From positions 1-64,000 of the forward strand of contig CAVVFX010000019.1 of the NCBI GenBank assembly GCA_963747535.1: a stretch of DNA of 64,000 nt, read 5' to 3'. Numbering within the stretch: position 1 is the first letter of the stretch; every line of letters starts with the position of its first letter. This document shows, one piece after another, positions 1 through 9,133 of this stretch. The notes under the pieces were generated by a model. The model was not told where the DNA came from, made no database searches, and saw nothing but the letters and a program-made list of their open reading frames with translations. Origin of the DNA: CAVVFX01 sp963747535 (GTDB lineage Bacteria; Acidobacteriota; Terriglobia; Bryobacterales; Bryobacteraceae). The position numbers and the translations under genes are program-made.

Positions 1-12
1 ATTGGGACCCCG

Positions 13-31
13 ACGAGAATTTTGTTCTCGT
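13..31 (-). terminator. Possible weak hairpin terminator
   Basis: A 7-bp perfect inverted repeat (ACGAGAA / TTCTCGT, 5-nt loop) sits 12 bases beyond the stop codon of the minus-strand gene at 43-1662. No run of U follows on that strand, so a Rho-independent terminator is only possible. It could equally be the edge structure of an inserted element. Confidence 0.3.
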
Positions 32-42
32 TAGCCGATCAG

Positions 43-1662
43 TCAGGCCGCGATCTTCAATCCGACGGCGGCGGCCAAGTGATCGAGGGCGGCTGTAACT
101 GATTGGTAGAGTCTGTCGAGTTGAGTCAGCCGTTCTTCGGAGATGAGCCGATCTCCGCGGTACGGATTTAGGAGCCCGGCGACAAGGGGTGCATAGATTT
201 TGTCGAACAGTTTGAGGAAGACCAGGCAGATCTGGTAACCCTTCGGCAGGAGCTGGTAGCGGCGTGAGTGTGGGAGTTTCTCAACCAGGCCCTTGGCGCG
301 GAGTTTCGACAATTCATACCGTACCGATCCGAGGGGGCATTTCTCAATAGGGATGTCGAGGGCGTCAGCCACCCCGGCCTGCAGTTCCGACGTGGTGAAG
401 GTATCGCCGGCGGCGACGTGAGAGAAGCGCACCAAAGAGCTCATCAGGGCCAGTTGCCGGGGATGATCCAGTTTGAGCCCAGGAATCCGCTTGCCGTTAG
501 GAAGCACGGTTGGCTGGCCGAGGCTTCGCAGTTCGCCGCGATCCAGAAACGTCTCAAGGATGTCCTGCTGCACCTCCTGATAGCGCGTGGTGATGCCTTG
601 CAGTTTTTCGCGGAGGAGGGTCAAGTTTTCCACTCCTTTTTTGATGTTGTAGTCCTTGTACACATTGTTGGTCGCGGCCTCGATGCGAAGCACATCGTGG
701 TCCCGGACATAGTGTTTGGCGAAGCCATTTTTGTAGTAGCTCCTCATCACTGGGTTGCCCAGGTGCATATCTTCGATTTCGGTTTGCAGTTTGCCGTTGT
801 ACTGTTTGTTGACCCGCCGGCCAAAGATCACCGTCAGCTTGTCGGGTCGGCCGATATTGCGATTGGCGTCGAGCAATCGCTCTCCCAGTTCATCCAGTGC
901 CGCGCGGCGGCGGAAGATCAGGTTCTCGCAATACTCCACCTGCGCAAAGAACAACTGATGCCAGCAGCCGGCCTCCCGCCGTTCTGGGGCTTTGAAAAAG
1001 GGAATCAACCGGTTGATCCATTTGTGTCCACACCGGGTGAGATCGTCGGCTGTTAGGGAATCGGCCATCTTTTGCAGGGCCGCCGGATCACTACACTGGC
1101 GGAAGGCATTCTTGCTTTGGGTAAAGTGAATGCCGGCTTGTTTCATTTTGTGGGCAAGCCAGTGGTGCTGATTCAGGCAAATCCGCGTGGAGAAAGGGAA
1201 ATAGGGGCATACTCGAACGAACATCGGTCCCCATTCGGCATCCTGTAAATAGAAGTTATACTGATCCACCCAACGATACTTAGTCTCCAGATGCCACTTG
1301 TCTGCTGCTCCAATCGACGTCATGATGTTGGCTGGTTCACGCGCCTTGACGATCACCACGACTTGGTCCGCCTTGGCGTTACGAAAGTACGGCTCGACGA
1401 ATTCGTCGCGGCGGCCCTCCGGCGCAGCCACAACCTCCGCACCCCACTTCTGTGAGCTGTGCGTGACCCAGTTGTGATAGTCGTTGGCAACGTCCCGCAA
1501 GACCTTTCGGCTTACCGGGTAAGTCTTCCGATACACCCAGAAAAATCCTTGTGCTCTGGCTCCGTCCAGGAAGGACTGAATACAGCCGTTTAACAGCAGG
1601 CGGTCGAAGCATCCATAGGAGAACTTGATGCTATCCTTGTGGTGCTTGGAAAAGGCGTTCAT
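43..1662 (-). CDS. Uncharacterised 539-aa protein with C-terminal winged-helix-like region
   Basis: I do not recognise a characterised family. The ATG at 1662 is well supported: a GGAGG lies 5 bases upstream. The N-terminal ~330 residues are rich in Trp, Tyr, Cys and His (for example the stretch CPYFPFSTRICLNQHHWLA), with basic segments such as IFRRRAALDELGERLLDANR. The last ~120 residues read like a winged helix (SVRYELSKLRAKGLVEKL followed by SRRYQLLPKGYQ), suggesting nucleic-acid binding. No signal peptide or membrane segment is seen. The sequence resembles a protein type that I recall as recurring in Acidobacteriota and soil metagenomes, which would fit a mobile or multicopy element, but no terminal inverted repeats or target duplications are visible. 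Function unknown. Confidence 0.8.
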   Translation of the reverse strand: MNAFSKHHKDSIKFSYGCFDRLLLNGCIQSFLDGARAQGFFWVYRKTYPVSRKVLRDVANDYHNWVTHSSQKWGAEVVAAPEGRRDEFVEPYFRNAKADQVVVIVKAREPANIMTSIGAADKWHLETKYRWVDQYNFYLQDAEWGPMFVRVCPYFPFSTRICLNQHHWLAHKMKQAGIHFTQSKNAFRQCSDPAALQKMADSLTADDLTRCGHKWINRLIPFFKAPERREAGCWHQLFFAQVEYCENLIFRRRAALDELGERLLDANRNIGRPDKLTVIFGRRVNKQYNGKLQTEIEDMHLGNPVMRSYYKNGFAKHYVRDHDVLRIEAATNNVYKDYNIKKGVENLTLLREKLQGITTRYQEVQQDILETFLDRGELRSLGQPTVLPNGKRIPGLKLDHPRQLALMSSLVRFSHVAAGDTFTTSELQAGVADALDIPIEKCPLGSVRYELSKLRAKGLVEKLPHSRRYQLLPKGYQICLVFLKLFDKIYAPLVAGLLNPYRGDRLISEERLTQLDRLYQSVTAALDHLAAAVGLKIAA

Positions 1663-1727
1663 GGGAACCTCCAGTGTGGTGAGATACCTGGAGCATAACT
1701 CCTGTGGGCGCCTTTCTGGTTCTGTTC

Positions 1728-2095
1728 ATGCCTCGACCTGCCGCGCGCACGTTTTCCGACCTGCTGGTATGGCGCAAAGCACATGAGTTCGTGCTTGCGG
1801 TCTACAAGTTCACGGCAGACTTTCCAAGCCGGAAACTTACGGCTTGGCGGTGCAGATGCGCCGCGCGGCCGTGTCCATTCCGGCCAATATAGCGGAGGGA
1901 TTTCGCCGGCGCGGCCAAGCCGACAAGGCCCGCTTCATGAATATGGCTGAGGGCTCAATCGAGGAGTGCCGCTACTACTTGATTCTTGCCAAGGATCTCG
2001 GCTATGGCGAGACTGCTGGTCTGAATGCCACTCTGGAAGAAGTCAGCCGCATGCTGAACGCATATGCCGCCGCCATTCTGACTTCTGGCTCCTGA
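1728..2095 (+). pseudogene. Four-helix-bundle protein (23S rRNA intervening-sequence protein family), frameshifted
   Basis: The first frame (ATG at 1728) gives TFSDLLVWRKAHEFVLAVYKF, the typical start of the IVS/four-helix-bundle family. The second frame continues with ETYGLAVQMRRAAVSIPANI (from about 1832), AEGFRRRG, and RYYLILAKDLGYG to the stop at 2095. The two frames are joined by a lesion near 1830, where the numbers fit one lost base. Fused, the product would be about 122 residues, the normal length for this family. These proteins are encoded either within 23S rRNA intervening sequences or, as here, as free-standing genes of unknown role. The frameshift may be genuine or a sequencing error. 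Confidence 0.8.
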
Positions 2096-2107
2096 CTCCT
2101 TACTTCC

Positions 2108-2142
2108 ATATCCCAGAGGGATATCAAGGGCGGTAGCCCTTG
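2108..2142 (+). terminator. Two adjacent hairpins after the IVS-type gene
   Basis: ATATCCC/GGGATAT (2108-2124, 3-nt loop) is followed at once by CAAGGGC/GCCCTTG (2125-2142, GGTA loop) and then CTTTAGTT. The pair lies 12 bases after the stop at 2095. The short T-rich tail makes it a plausible but weak terminator. Confidence 0.4.
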
Positions 2143-2206
2143 CTTTAGTTAGATTCCGCGACACGGCAAGTAGCGTCAGCGGGGTATTCCAGCCCTTCGC
2201 CGGAGA

Positions 2207-5149
2207 TTATTGAATCGCCGATGCGCGGCTGCCAACCATCCGTGCCTTCAGAAACCGGCCGGTATGCGAAGCCGGGCATGCGGCGACCTCCTCCGGCGTG
2301 CCCGTCACCACAACCTCGCCGCCCGCGTGGCCGCCATCGGGTCCGAGATCGATTACATGGTCCGCGGTCTTGATGACGTCGAGGTGATGCTCGATCACCA
2401 GCACCGTATGGCCCGCGTCCACCAGACGGTTCAGACACTCCAGCAGGCGCTCGACATCCGCCAGGTGCAGACCCGTGGTCGGCTCATCGAGGATGTAGAG
2501 CGTGTGCTTCGAGCGCTGCAGCTTGGAAAGCTCCGCTGCGATTTTGATGCGCTGCGCTTCGCCGCCGGAGAGCGTAGTGGCGGATTGGCCGAGCGTCAGG
2601 TATCCCAGGCCGAGATCGCTCAGCACCTCGATCTTCTTGCCCACGGAAGGCTCGTCCGCGAAGAACGTCGCGCCTTCCTCGACGGACATGTTGAGAATAT
2701 CGGTGATGGTCTTGCCGCGCAGCGTGACTTCCAGCGTCTCGCTGCCGAAGCGCGCCCCTTTGCACACTCCGCAGATCACCTCCACATCCGGCATGAAATA
2801 GAGTTGCGTCGTGATCACGCCTTCGCCCTGGCACTCTTCGCAGCGTCCGCCCTTGACGTTGAAGCTGAACCGTCCCGATTTGTATCCGCGCTCCACTGGA
2901 GAGCGGCGCGCTGCGTGAACAGGTCGCGAATGGTGTCATAGAAGCCGATGTACGTCGCGGGGTTCGAGCGGCTGTTGCGGCCGATCGGCGACTGGTCGAT
3001 ATTGACCACCTTATGCACCTGCTCGGCGCCGTCTATGCCGTCGTGCTCGCCCGGCAGCGTCCGCGTGTCCACCAGCCGCTTCCACAGCGCTTTATACAGA
3101 ATCTCGTTCACGAGCGTGCTCTTGCCCGAACCCGATGCGCCCGTGATCGCGACCAGCTTGCCGAGCGGGAAACTGACGTCCACCTCTCTTCAGGTTGTTC
3201 TCCCGCGCGCCGCGCACGGTCAGCATCTTGCCCGTGCCTTTGCGGCGCTGCCGGGAGTGGCGATCGAACGCTTGCCGGAGAAGAACTGGCCGGTCGGCGA
3301 AGCCTTGCAGGCCATCAAGTCGTCGAGAGTCCCTTGCACCACCACCTGTCCGCCGTGGACGCCCGGACCAGGGCCCATCTCCACAATGTGATCCGCGGCG
3401 CGTATGGTGTCTTCGTCGTGCTCCACCACGATTACCGTGTTGCCGATATCGCGCAGGCTTTCGAGCGTCGCAATCATCTTCACGTTGTCTTTGGGGTGAA
3501 GGCCGATGCTGGGCTCGTCGAGCACGTAGAGCATGCCCATAAGACCCGAACCGATTTGCGTGGACAGGCGGATCCGCTGCGATTCGCCGCCCGAGAGCGT
3601 CCCGGAGCGGCGATTGAGATTCAAATAGTCCAGGCCGATCCCTAACAGCAGTTCCAGACGCCCGCGCATCTCGTTCAGCACCTGCCGGCCCGCGTCGCCA
3701 CCCCGGCCTGAAGGCTTGAGGCTGCCGAGAAAGGCGTGTAGTTCGTCGAAATGGAGGTTCCCCACATCGTGGATGGTCTTGCCCGCGACGGTAAAGAGCA
3801 GCCGCGTCGCGCGAAGGCGTGCTCCGTTGCAATCGGGGCACGTGCGCTCCACCATGACCTTGTCCAGCCACGCTTCCATCCCCGAACTGGCTTCGCCGCG
3901 CTGCCGGTAGCGCCGGTAATGCCTCTCGATTCGCCGCGCAATTCCATGGAAGCCGACTTCGTGGCTTCGGAATTCATCCCGCTTGGTCTTGGCATCCGGC
4001 GGCAACAGAGATCACGAGTTTCTTCCCCTCCAGGCCGTAGAGGATCGCATTGCGCACCGGGTCCGGCAGATTGTTCCATGGGGTATCGAGCGAGAATCGC
4101 AGCGCCTTGGAAAAGCTGTACATGATGCGTCCATCCCAGGTGTCCGGGTTGTACTTGTACGCCTCTCGCACGAAACAGCCGCCGCGGATGCTGCGCTTCG
4201 GATCGGGCACCAGCAGTTCCGGATGCGTGATCTTGTGAATGCCGAGTCCGCCGCAGGTCCGGCAGGCGCTCTCCGGATTGTTGAACATGAAATAGTCGGG
4301 CTCGATCCCGCCGTAGACGAAGTGATGCGTGGGGCTGCATAGTCCCTTGTAGAAACGCTCGGTCTCTGCCTGGCTGGCGGCATGGGTCGCGCCCTTCACC
4401 ACCTCTACCCGCATGAGACCATCGCCCACCAGCAGCGTGGCGGCAATCCCCGCCTTGATCGCCTTCTCGTGCCGGGGACCAACTACGAAGCGGTCTACCA
4501 CTGCGTCCATGTCGCGAACGTCGTCTTCGTCAATGGAAGGCTTGTCCGAGATGTCCAGGCGCTTACCGTCGATCACGATCTCCCGGCAGCCCTTCTTCCG
4601 GACCTCGGTGAAGACGAAGTCCAGTTCCTCGCCGTAGACCTTGAATACCGGAGCCCGCAGCTCAATTTCAGCGCCGTCCGGCAGCGACAGAATTGCTTCC
4701 AGGATCTGATTGGCGCTGCGGCTGGCGACGCGCTCGCCGGTGCGTGGACAATGCGGCTCGGCAATCGTCGCGAAGAGGAGGTTGAGATAGCTGGCGATAT
4801 CGGTCATCGTGCCGACGGTGGAGCGGGGATTGCTTCCAGTGGTCTTCTGCTCGATCGAGATCACCGGCGAGAGTCCGAAGACAAAGTCCACGTCGGGCTT
4901 GGCGACCTGCGAGACGAATCGCTTGGCGAAGCTCGATAGCGATTCCAGGTAGCGCCGCTGTCCTTCGGCATAGATGGTGTCGAACGCAAGGCTCGATTTG
5001 CCCGACCCGGAAAGCCCTGTGAACACGATAAGCCTGTCGCGCGGCAGTTCGAGCGACACATTCTTCAGGTTGTGGAGGCGCGCGCCCTGAATCGCAATGG
5101 TCGTCCTGGGAGAAGCTTTGGGCTTGGCCGCAGTTGCCTTACCAGACAT
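2207..5149 (-). pseudogene. uvrA: UvrA excinuclease ABC subunit A, interrupted by three single-base frameshifts
   Basis: UvrA is the damage-recognition ATPase of nucleotide excision repair. Four consecutive reading frames together cover a complete protein of about 980 residues. The N-terminal piece has the Walker A GLSGSGKSSLAFDTIYAEGQ. The second has the signature LSGGESQRIRLS and DEPSIGLHPKDN. The third has the second Walker A GASGSGKSTLVNE, and the last has zinc-binding CEECQGEG and CGVCKGARF, then LSGGEAQRIKIA and DEPTTGLH. The frames break near 4005 (extra base before LPPDAKTKRDE), 3187 (extra base in LKEVDV) and 2897 (one base missing before VERGYKSGRFSFN). The likely start is the ATG at 5149 (MSGKATAAK), overlapping the upstream gene by 11 bases. 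Every catalytic motif is intact, so the breaks look like sequence errors or very recent decay. Confidence 0.88.
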
Positions 5150-6092
5150 CCGGCGCGCCTTTCCGGTCTGGCGAAATGCTTCCATAGAAAAACGCCAACT
5201 CCTCCACCGCGACATTACTCTTTTGGGTCAGCCGCACCGGCAGGGACGCCTTGCCGATCAGCCCCTGGTCGGCCAGGTACTCACATACTCCAGTCACTCC
5301 GTGGGCTCCGAAGTTGCGCTTGAAATGATCTTCTATTTCGGTCGCGGAACGTGCCTCGCCGACTTCGCGCAGGTAGTCGATGACGGGGCGGAACAACTCC
5401 TGTGCGCGCCCGGCCAGGTAGCCGTCGATAGAGGTTAATGCCGCCTGCACGTTCTTTGCAGTCTTCTTGGAATTCAGGAGATCCGTGTAGATGATTTTGA
5501 AGAAGGCGGGATTCAACTTCATCGCCTGTGGAATTACCTCGCGATCTACGAGAAGGCCCGCGCCCAGCACCTCGATCTTGGCCAGGGGAGTGGCGGAGTA
5601 CAGGATCCAGAGCGCCGTATATTCCAGATCGCCGCGCGTTCGAAACCATTTGTGCGCTTTGTAAATCGGCGGCAGCGCACAGCCGGCCGCATTGAGAAGC
5701 TGGACCTGGATATCGCGTTCGCCGATCACGTGCAGCTGCTCACAGAGGCCGGCGATGGTTTCGTCGTGGGTATAAAGCAGGCGCCCCTTGGCGAGAAAGG
5801 AGTGCTCGAAGCCGCTGCGGATCGACCCTTCGACCGTCTTGCGGAACTCCGTCCGTGAAACCCGTAGCGCGTGCACGTTGATCCCGTCGGCGTAGAGCGC
5901 GAGGGATTCATCGGCTGTCTTCCTGTCGTCGATCGTTACCAGCACCAGGTCAATATCGGATTTGTCCCAGACCGTGTCGTGAGCCAGGCTGCCGCAAAGG
6001 ATCACGGCCAGGATGGACCGGTCGCGTTTTACACGCTCGACCAGCGTCTCCAGCGCCGCGTTGAACTTTTGATGGGCAGTAATCGCAGCCAC
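5139..6092 (-). CDS. Nucleotidyltransferase-domain protein
   Basis: The N-terminal region has the polymerase-beta-type nucleotidyltransferase motif: CGSLAHDTVWDKSDIDLVLV, a GS motif followed by the D-x-D metal-binding pair. The remaining ~220 residues are mostly helical in character and resemble no substrate-specific family I can name. The gene lies between the fucose kinase gene (ending at 6125) and uvrA, and its stop overlaps the uvrA start by 11 bases, so the three may be co-transcribed. The start is uncertain: a GTG at 6092 gives 317 residues, while a GTG at 6170 gives 343 but overlaps the upstream gene; neither has a well-placed ribosome-binding site. The target (nucleotide, antibiotic or protein) cannot be inferred. 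Confidence 0.8.
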   Translation of the reverse strand: MAAITAHQKFNAALETLVERVKRDRSILAVILCGSLAHDTVWDKSDIDLVLVTIDDRKTADESLALYADGINVHALRVSRTEFRKTVEGSIRSGFEHSFLAKGRLLYTHDETIAGLCEQLHVIGERDIQVQLLNAAGCALPPIYKAHKWFRTRGDLEYTALWILYSATPLAKIEVLGAGLLVDREVIPQAMKLNPAFFKIIYTDLLNSKKTAKNVQAALTSIDGYLAGRAQELFRPVIDYLREVGEARSATEIEDHFKRNFGAHGVTGVCEYLADQGLIGKASLPVRLTQKSNVAVEELAFFYGSISPDRKGAPDVW

Positions 6093-6124
6093 AACTGAAT
6101 ATTCTACAAGGACCTCCCATACAG

Positions 6125-8923
6125 TTAGCGGTCCTGTTCCAAATGCAGACCCGATGGCGCCGTCTCCCACTCGTAAAGGGCTCCCGGGCCGGGAAGGGAT
6201 GCCAGTAAGGCCCGAAGATTCCGGGCTTCACTGGGTGTCTTCGCGAGGAGCATGAGAAAACCGCCTCCGCCGGCGCCGGCCAGTTTGGCTCCCGAGATGT
6301 AGGGGCGCACCTGCTGGAGCAGCGTGTTGATCGGCGCGTTGGTGGTGTGCGGATCAAGGATCTGGTTGAGCTGCCAGTGACGATCGAGCAGACTGCCGAG
6401 ATAATCCCAGTCGGATTCCCTCATCGCGTACGCCATCTCTACGGCCAGCGTCTTGATGCTGTGCAGCACTTGTACGGCCTGAACTTCACGCGCGAGGTAA
6501 CGGCCCACAACCTGCGCCAGCAGGTCCTTCGCAATGCGACGAATTCCGGTGTAATAGAGGACGAACCGCTCTTGAAATCCTTCAGGACACGGAACTGGTT
6601 CCACGCGCAGGCGCTGGCGGGGACCGGGGCCGGTCATGGTCAACTTCGCGCCTGGATAGACACCTCCGACCTGATCCTGCCACCCTCCACCAGTAGTCAT
6701 GAACTGTTCCAGCGCCAGAACCAGATCCGAGAGATCCTGCACGCCGATGTCCTCCCCTCGCATCGCAAGGAGGGCCCTGACAACGGTAGCGGCGAGGACG
6801 CTGCTGGTGCCTAAGCCGGAGCCCATAGGCAGATTCACTTCCGTACGAATCTCGAGGCCGGCGATCGGTTCACCAGGTTGCACGAAACCCAGCATCTGGA
6901 GGGCGGCACGATGGATTGCAAACGGGGAAGCCACATCGGGGGTGGACAAGAGACTCTCCGAGGTCAGCAATTCGGTCGCTTCGGAAGAGGCCAGAAGGAT
7001 GACGGGCTCGGACATCGGACGGACGATGGTGCGGATGGGGTACTCACCATTTACCGTGATGGCCATATTGAAGACTGTGCCGCCCCAATCGAGGCAGAAT
7101 GGCGGTGTATCGGACCATCCGCCGCCAAAATCGATACGCGCGGGAGCGGATACTGTGACGGATGCGGTGCGTCGAGCACGGCCGATGGAGCCTGGCACGA
7201 ATGAGGAACGGGTGCGCGCGGCTACCGCTTTCTGCACGGACGCGAAGGCCGCGGAACGGGCTCCGGCAGACTTCTCGGCAAGCCCGGCCTGGTCGTAGAA
7301 GAGGCTGGCCTGAAAATGGCGGCTGGCCGCTTCGGACGGGGAACCGGCATCGAGCGAGGCGGCTTCGGCGCTCAGCGTGCGGCCAGTTTCCGCAAGAGCG
7401 CTGATGCCGGGTGAGTGGAGCAGCAGCGGCCGCACGTCGGTCTCGGCGCGCGCCAATGCGACGGCTGAAGCGAGCCAGTTCGCGTCGCGGCGGCGGTCAC
7501 GAGCCTCGGCAAGGGCCTCGGCATCCGCGAACTCGGTGCTAGTGGCTAGAGACAGGAGGGGGAGCGTGTGGTTGTTGAAGAGGAAGACCCGGGCGTTCCA
7601 GAGGCAGCGCTCGGGTTCAGGAACGCCGGGCCAGACGGCATCGGGGTCGAGATTGAGGGTCTTGAGGACTTCCAGGATCGGCCGACCGAACCACGTGGGG
7701 GTCTTGGGGTCGTCTTCCACTCCGTAAGTACGGACGACGAAGCCGCGCCGGCCATCCGGCAGTCGCACCGGGACCTCGTGGACAACAGTATCCTCGGCAA
7801 CGGTCATGGGACCGGACGCAGCGGTCAAGCCGTGCACGATGGCGCCGGCGCCGGCCCGGACGGGCTCTTTGGAATGACACTCGATCACGAGCGCACCAGG
7901 GCCAAGCTCGCTTCCCTCGGCCAGGATGCTGTCTACGACACCGCCTTTGAAGAGCCGGCGGAAGTGGGAGGTGGTGCCGACGTGGGTGAAGGTACCTTTG
8001 ACCAGCGAGCACTGGAACGGGACGCCCTGCAACAGGGCGGACAGTTCGGGTAAGCCGCACAGCGCCTCACCGGTGAGGGGGAGGGTGAAGTCCTTGTAGA
8101 GATCGAGGAAGGGGATCCCGGGTAAGGAGGAGGCCAGATGGGAGAGGGCCGCGGACAGGTGGGGGTCGAAGTGGAGCAGGCCAGTATCGAGCGCAACGTG
8201 ATCGTCCGGCAGCATCCCGCCGGCGGCCTGTACCTGGGCGGCGGTGGGCTTCTGCAGGAAGGAATAGACCCGGCCGTGCTCGTCGAGGACGTAGACACCG
8301 TGCCGGGAGCCAACCTCGGTGGGCTGGGAGATGGCTGCACCGGCGACACCGGGACGCTCCCAGTCCAGGCCGGCGGAGTCGAAGGTCAATACGACATCGC
8401 CGGACGAGACGGCGAGGCCGCAGGAGAAGCGCTCCAGCCAGAGCGTGGAGAGCGCGAGGGTCTCGTCGAAGACGGTGCTGTTCGCGCCCCAGGGTGTGCG
8501 CTCGGGCAGGATGCCGAAGAGCTTTCCAGTGAGACTGTACTCCGGCAGGCGGCGGGACTCGCCTCCGGCATGGATGATGAGGACCCGGTTACGGGCCCAC
8601 CAGCCGGGATCGGACTGGCCCAGAGACTGGAGAGCCTTCAGAGTGGCTCCGCCGCTACCGATGTGGCGGCCTTCCGGATCGGGTACGACCTGCCAGGAGA
8701 CATTGCGCGGCAGGTAGCCACGCTCGGAGCGATCACGGATCTGGCGGCGATAGAGTTCGGCCTGGGCGTGAGACCCAGCTGTGACAATGACAGCGGACCA
8801 CCAGGGTTTGGCGGCCGGTGATTCGGCGAGGTGCTGGAGGTACGCCTGGCGAGATTGGTGGCTGATACCGCCCGGTTCGGTGTCGTCGTAAGCCCTCGGG
8901 ACAGCAGTCGTAGTGGCAGTCAT
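6125..8923 (-). CDS. fkp: Bifunctional L-fucokinase / L-fucose-1-phosphate guanylyltransferase
   Basis: At 932 residues the length fits the Fkp family, which converts free L-fucose to GDP-L-fucose in two steps (salvage pathway, cytoplasm). The N-terminal half carries the pyrophosphorylase-type region (IGSGGATLKALQSLG near residue 90, then HAGGESRRLPEYSLTGKLFG). The C-terminal half is a GHMP kinase: RIDFGGGWSDTPPF, the ATP loop PMGSGLGTSSVLAATVVRAL and a C-terminal AGAGGGGFLMLL. GDP-fucose would feed surface polysaccharide or glycoprotein fucosylation; no fucosyltransferase is seen nearby. The start at the ATG at 8923 lacks an obvious Shine-Dalgarno sequence. Confidence 0.9.
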   Translation of the reverse strand: MTATTTAVPRAYDDTEPGGISHQSRQAYLQHLAESPAAKPWWSAVIVTAGSHAQAELYRRQIRDRSERGYLPRNVSWQVVPDPEGRHIGSGGATLKALQSLGQSDPGWWARNRVLIIHAGGESRRLPEYSLTGKLFGILPERTPWGANSTVFDETLALSTLWLERFSCGLAVSSGDVVLTFDSAGLDWERPGVAGAAISQPTEVGSRHGVYVLDEHGRVYSFLQKPTAAQVQAAGGMLPDDHVALDTGLLHFDPHLSAALSHLASSLPGIPFLDLYKDFTLPLTGEALCGLPELSALLQGVPFQCSLVKGTFTHVGTTSHFRRLFKGGVVDSILAEGSELGPGALVIECHSKEPVRAGAGAIVHGLTAASGPMTVAEDTVVHEVPVRLPDGRRGFVVRTYGVEDDPKTPTWFGRPILEVLKTLNLDPDAVWPGVPEPERCLWNARVFLFNNHTLPLLSLATSTEFADAEALAEARDRRRDANWLASAVALARAETDVRPLLLHSPGISALAETGRTLSAEAASLDAGSPSEAASRHFQASLFYDQAGLAEKSAGARSAAFASVQKAVAARTRSSFVPGSIGRARRTASVTVSAPARIDFGGGWSDTPPFCLDWGGTVFNMAITVNGEYPIRTIVRPMSEPVILLASSEATELLTSESLLSTPDVASPFAIHRAALQMLGFVQPGEPIAGLEIRTEVNLPMGSGLGTSSVLAATVVRALLAMRGEDIGVQDLSDLVLALEQFMTTGGGWQDQVGGVYPGAKLTMTGPGPRQRLRVEPVPCPEGFQERFVLYYTGIRRIAKDLLAQVVGRYLAREVQAVQVLHSIKTLAVEMAYAMRESDWDYLGSLLDRHWQLNQILDPHTTNAPINTLLQQVRPYISGAKLAGAGGGGFLMLLAKTPSEARNLRALLASLPGPGALYEWETAPSGLHLEQDR

Positions 8924-9133
8924 GGCTGGAGTGTTCTGGCGAACCGGTAAGACTGATTCCCCTCAATTGTATTCCGGAGGTCGACAGGGTCCTCGCGCCC
9001 AGAATATCGCTCCTTCATTGCTCAAGTTAAACACAACACATTGCTCGAATCCGGCCATGCCGCGTTCCCGTGGAGCGGTTATACTTTGACCAGCGGCGAC
9101 GACCCGCACTTCAGAAAGGAGCAATCGACCTCG

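Noticed and set aside
8138..8821. 227-aa plus frame inside fkp
   Set aside because: Antisense shadow of a well-supported gene.
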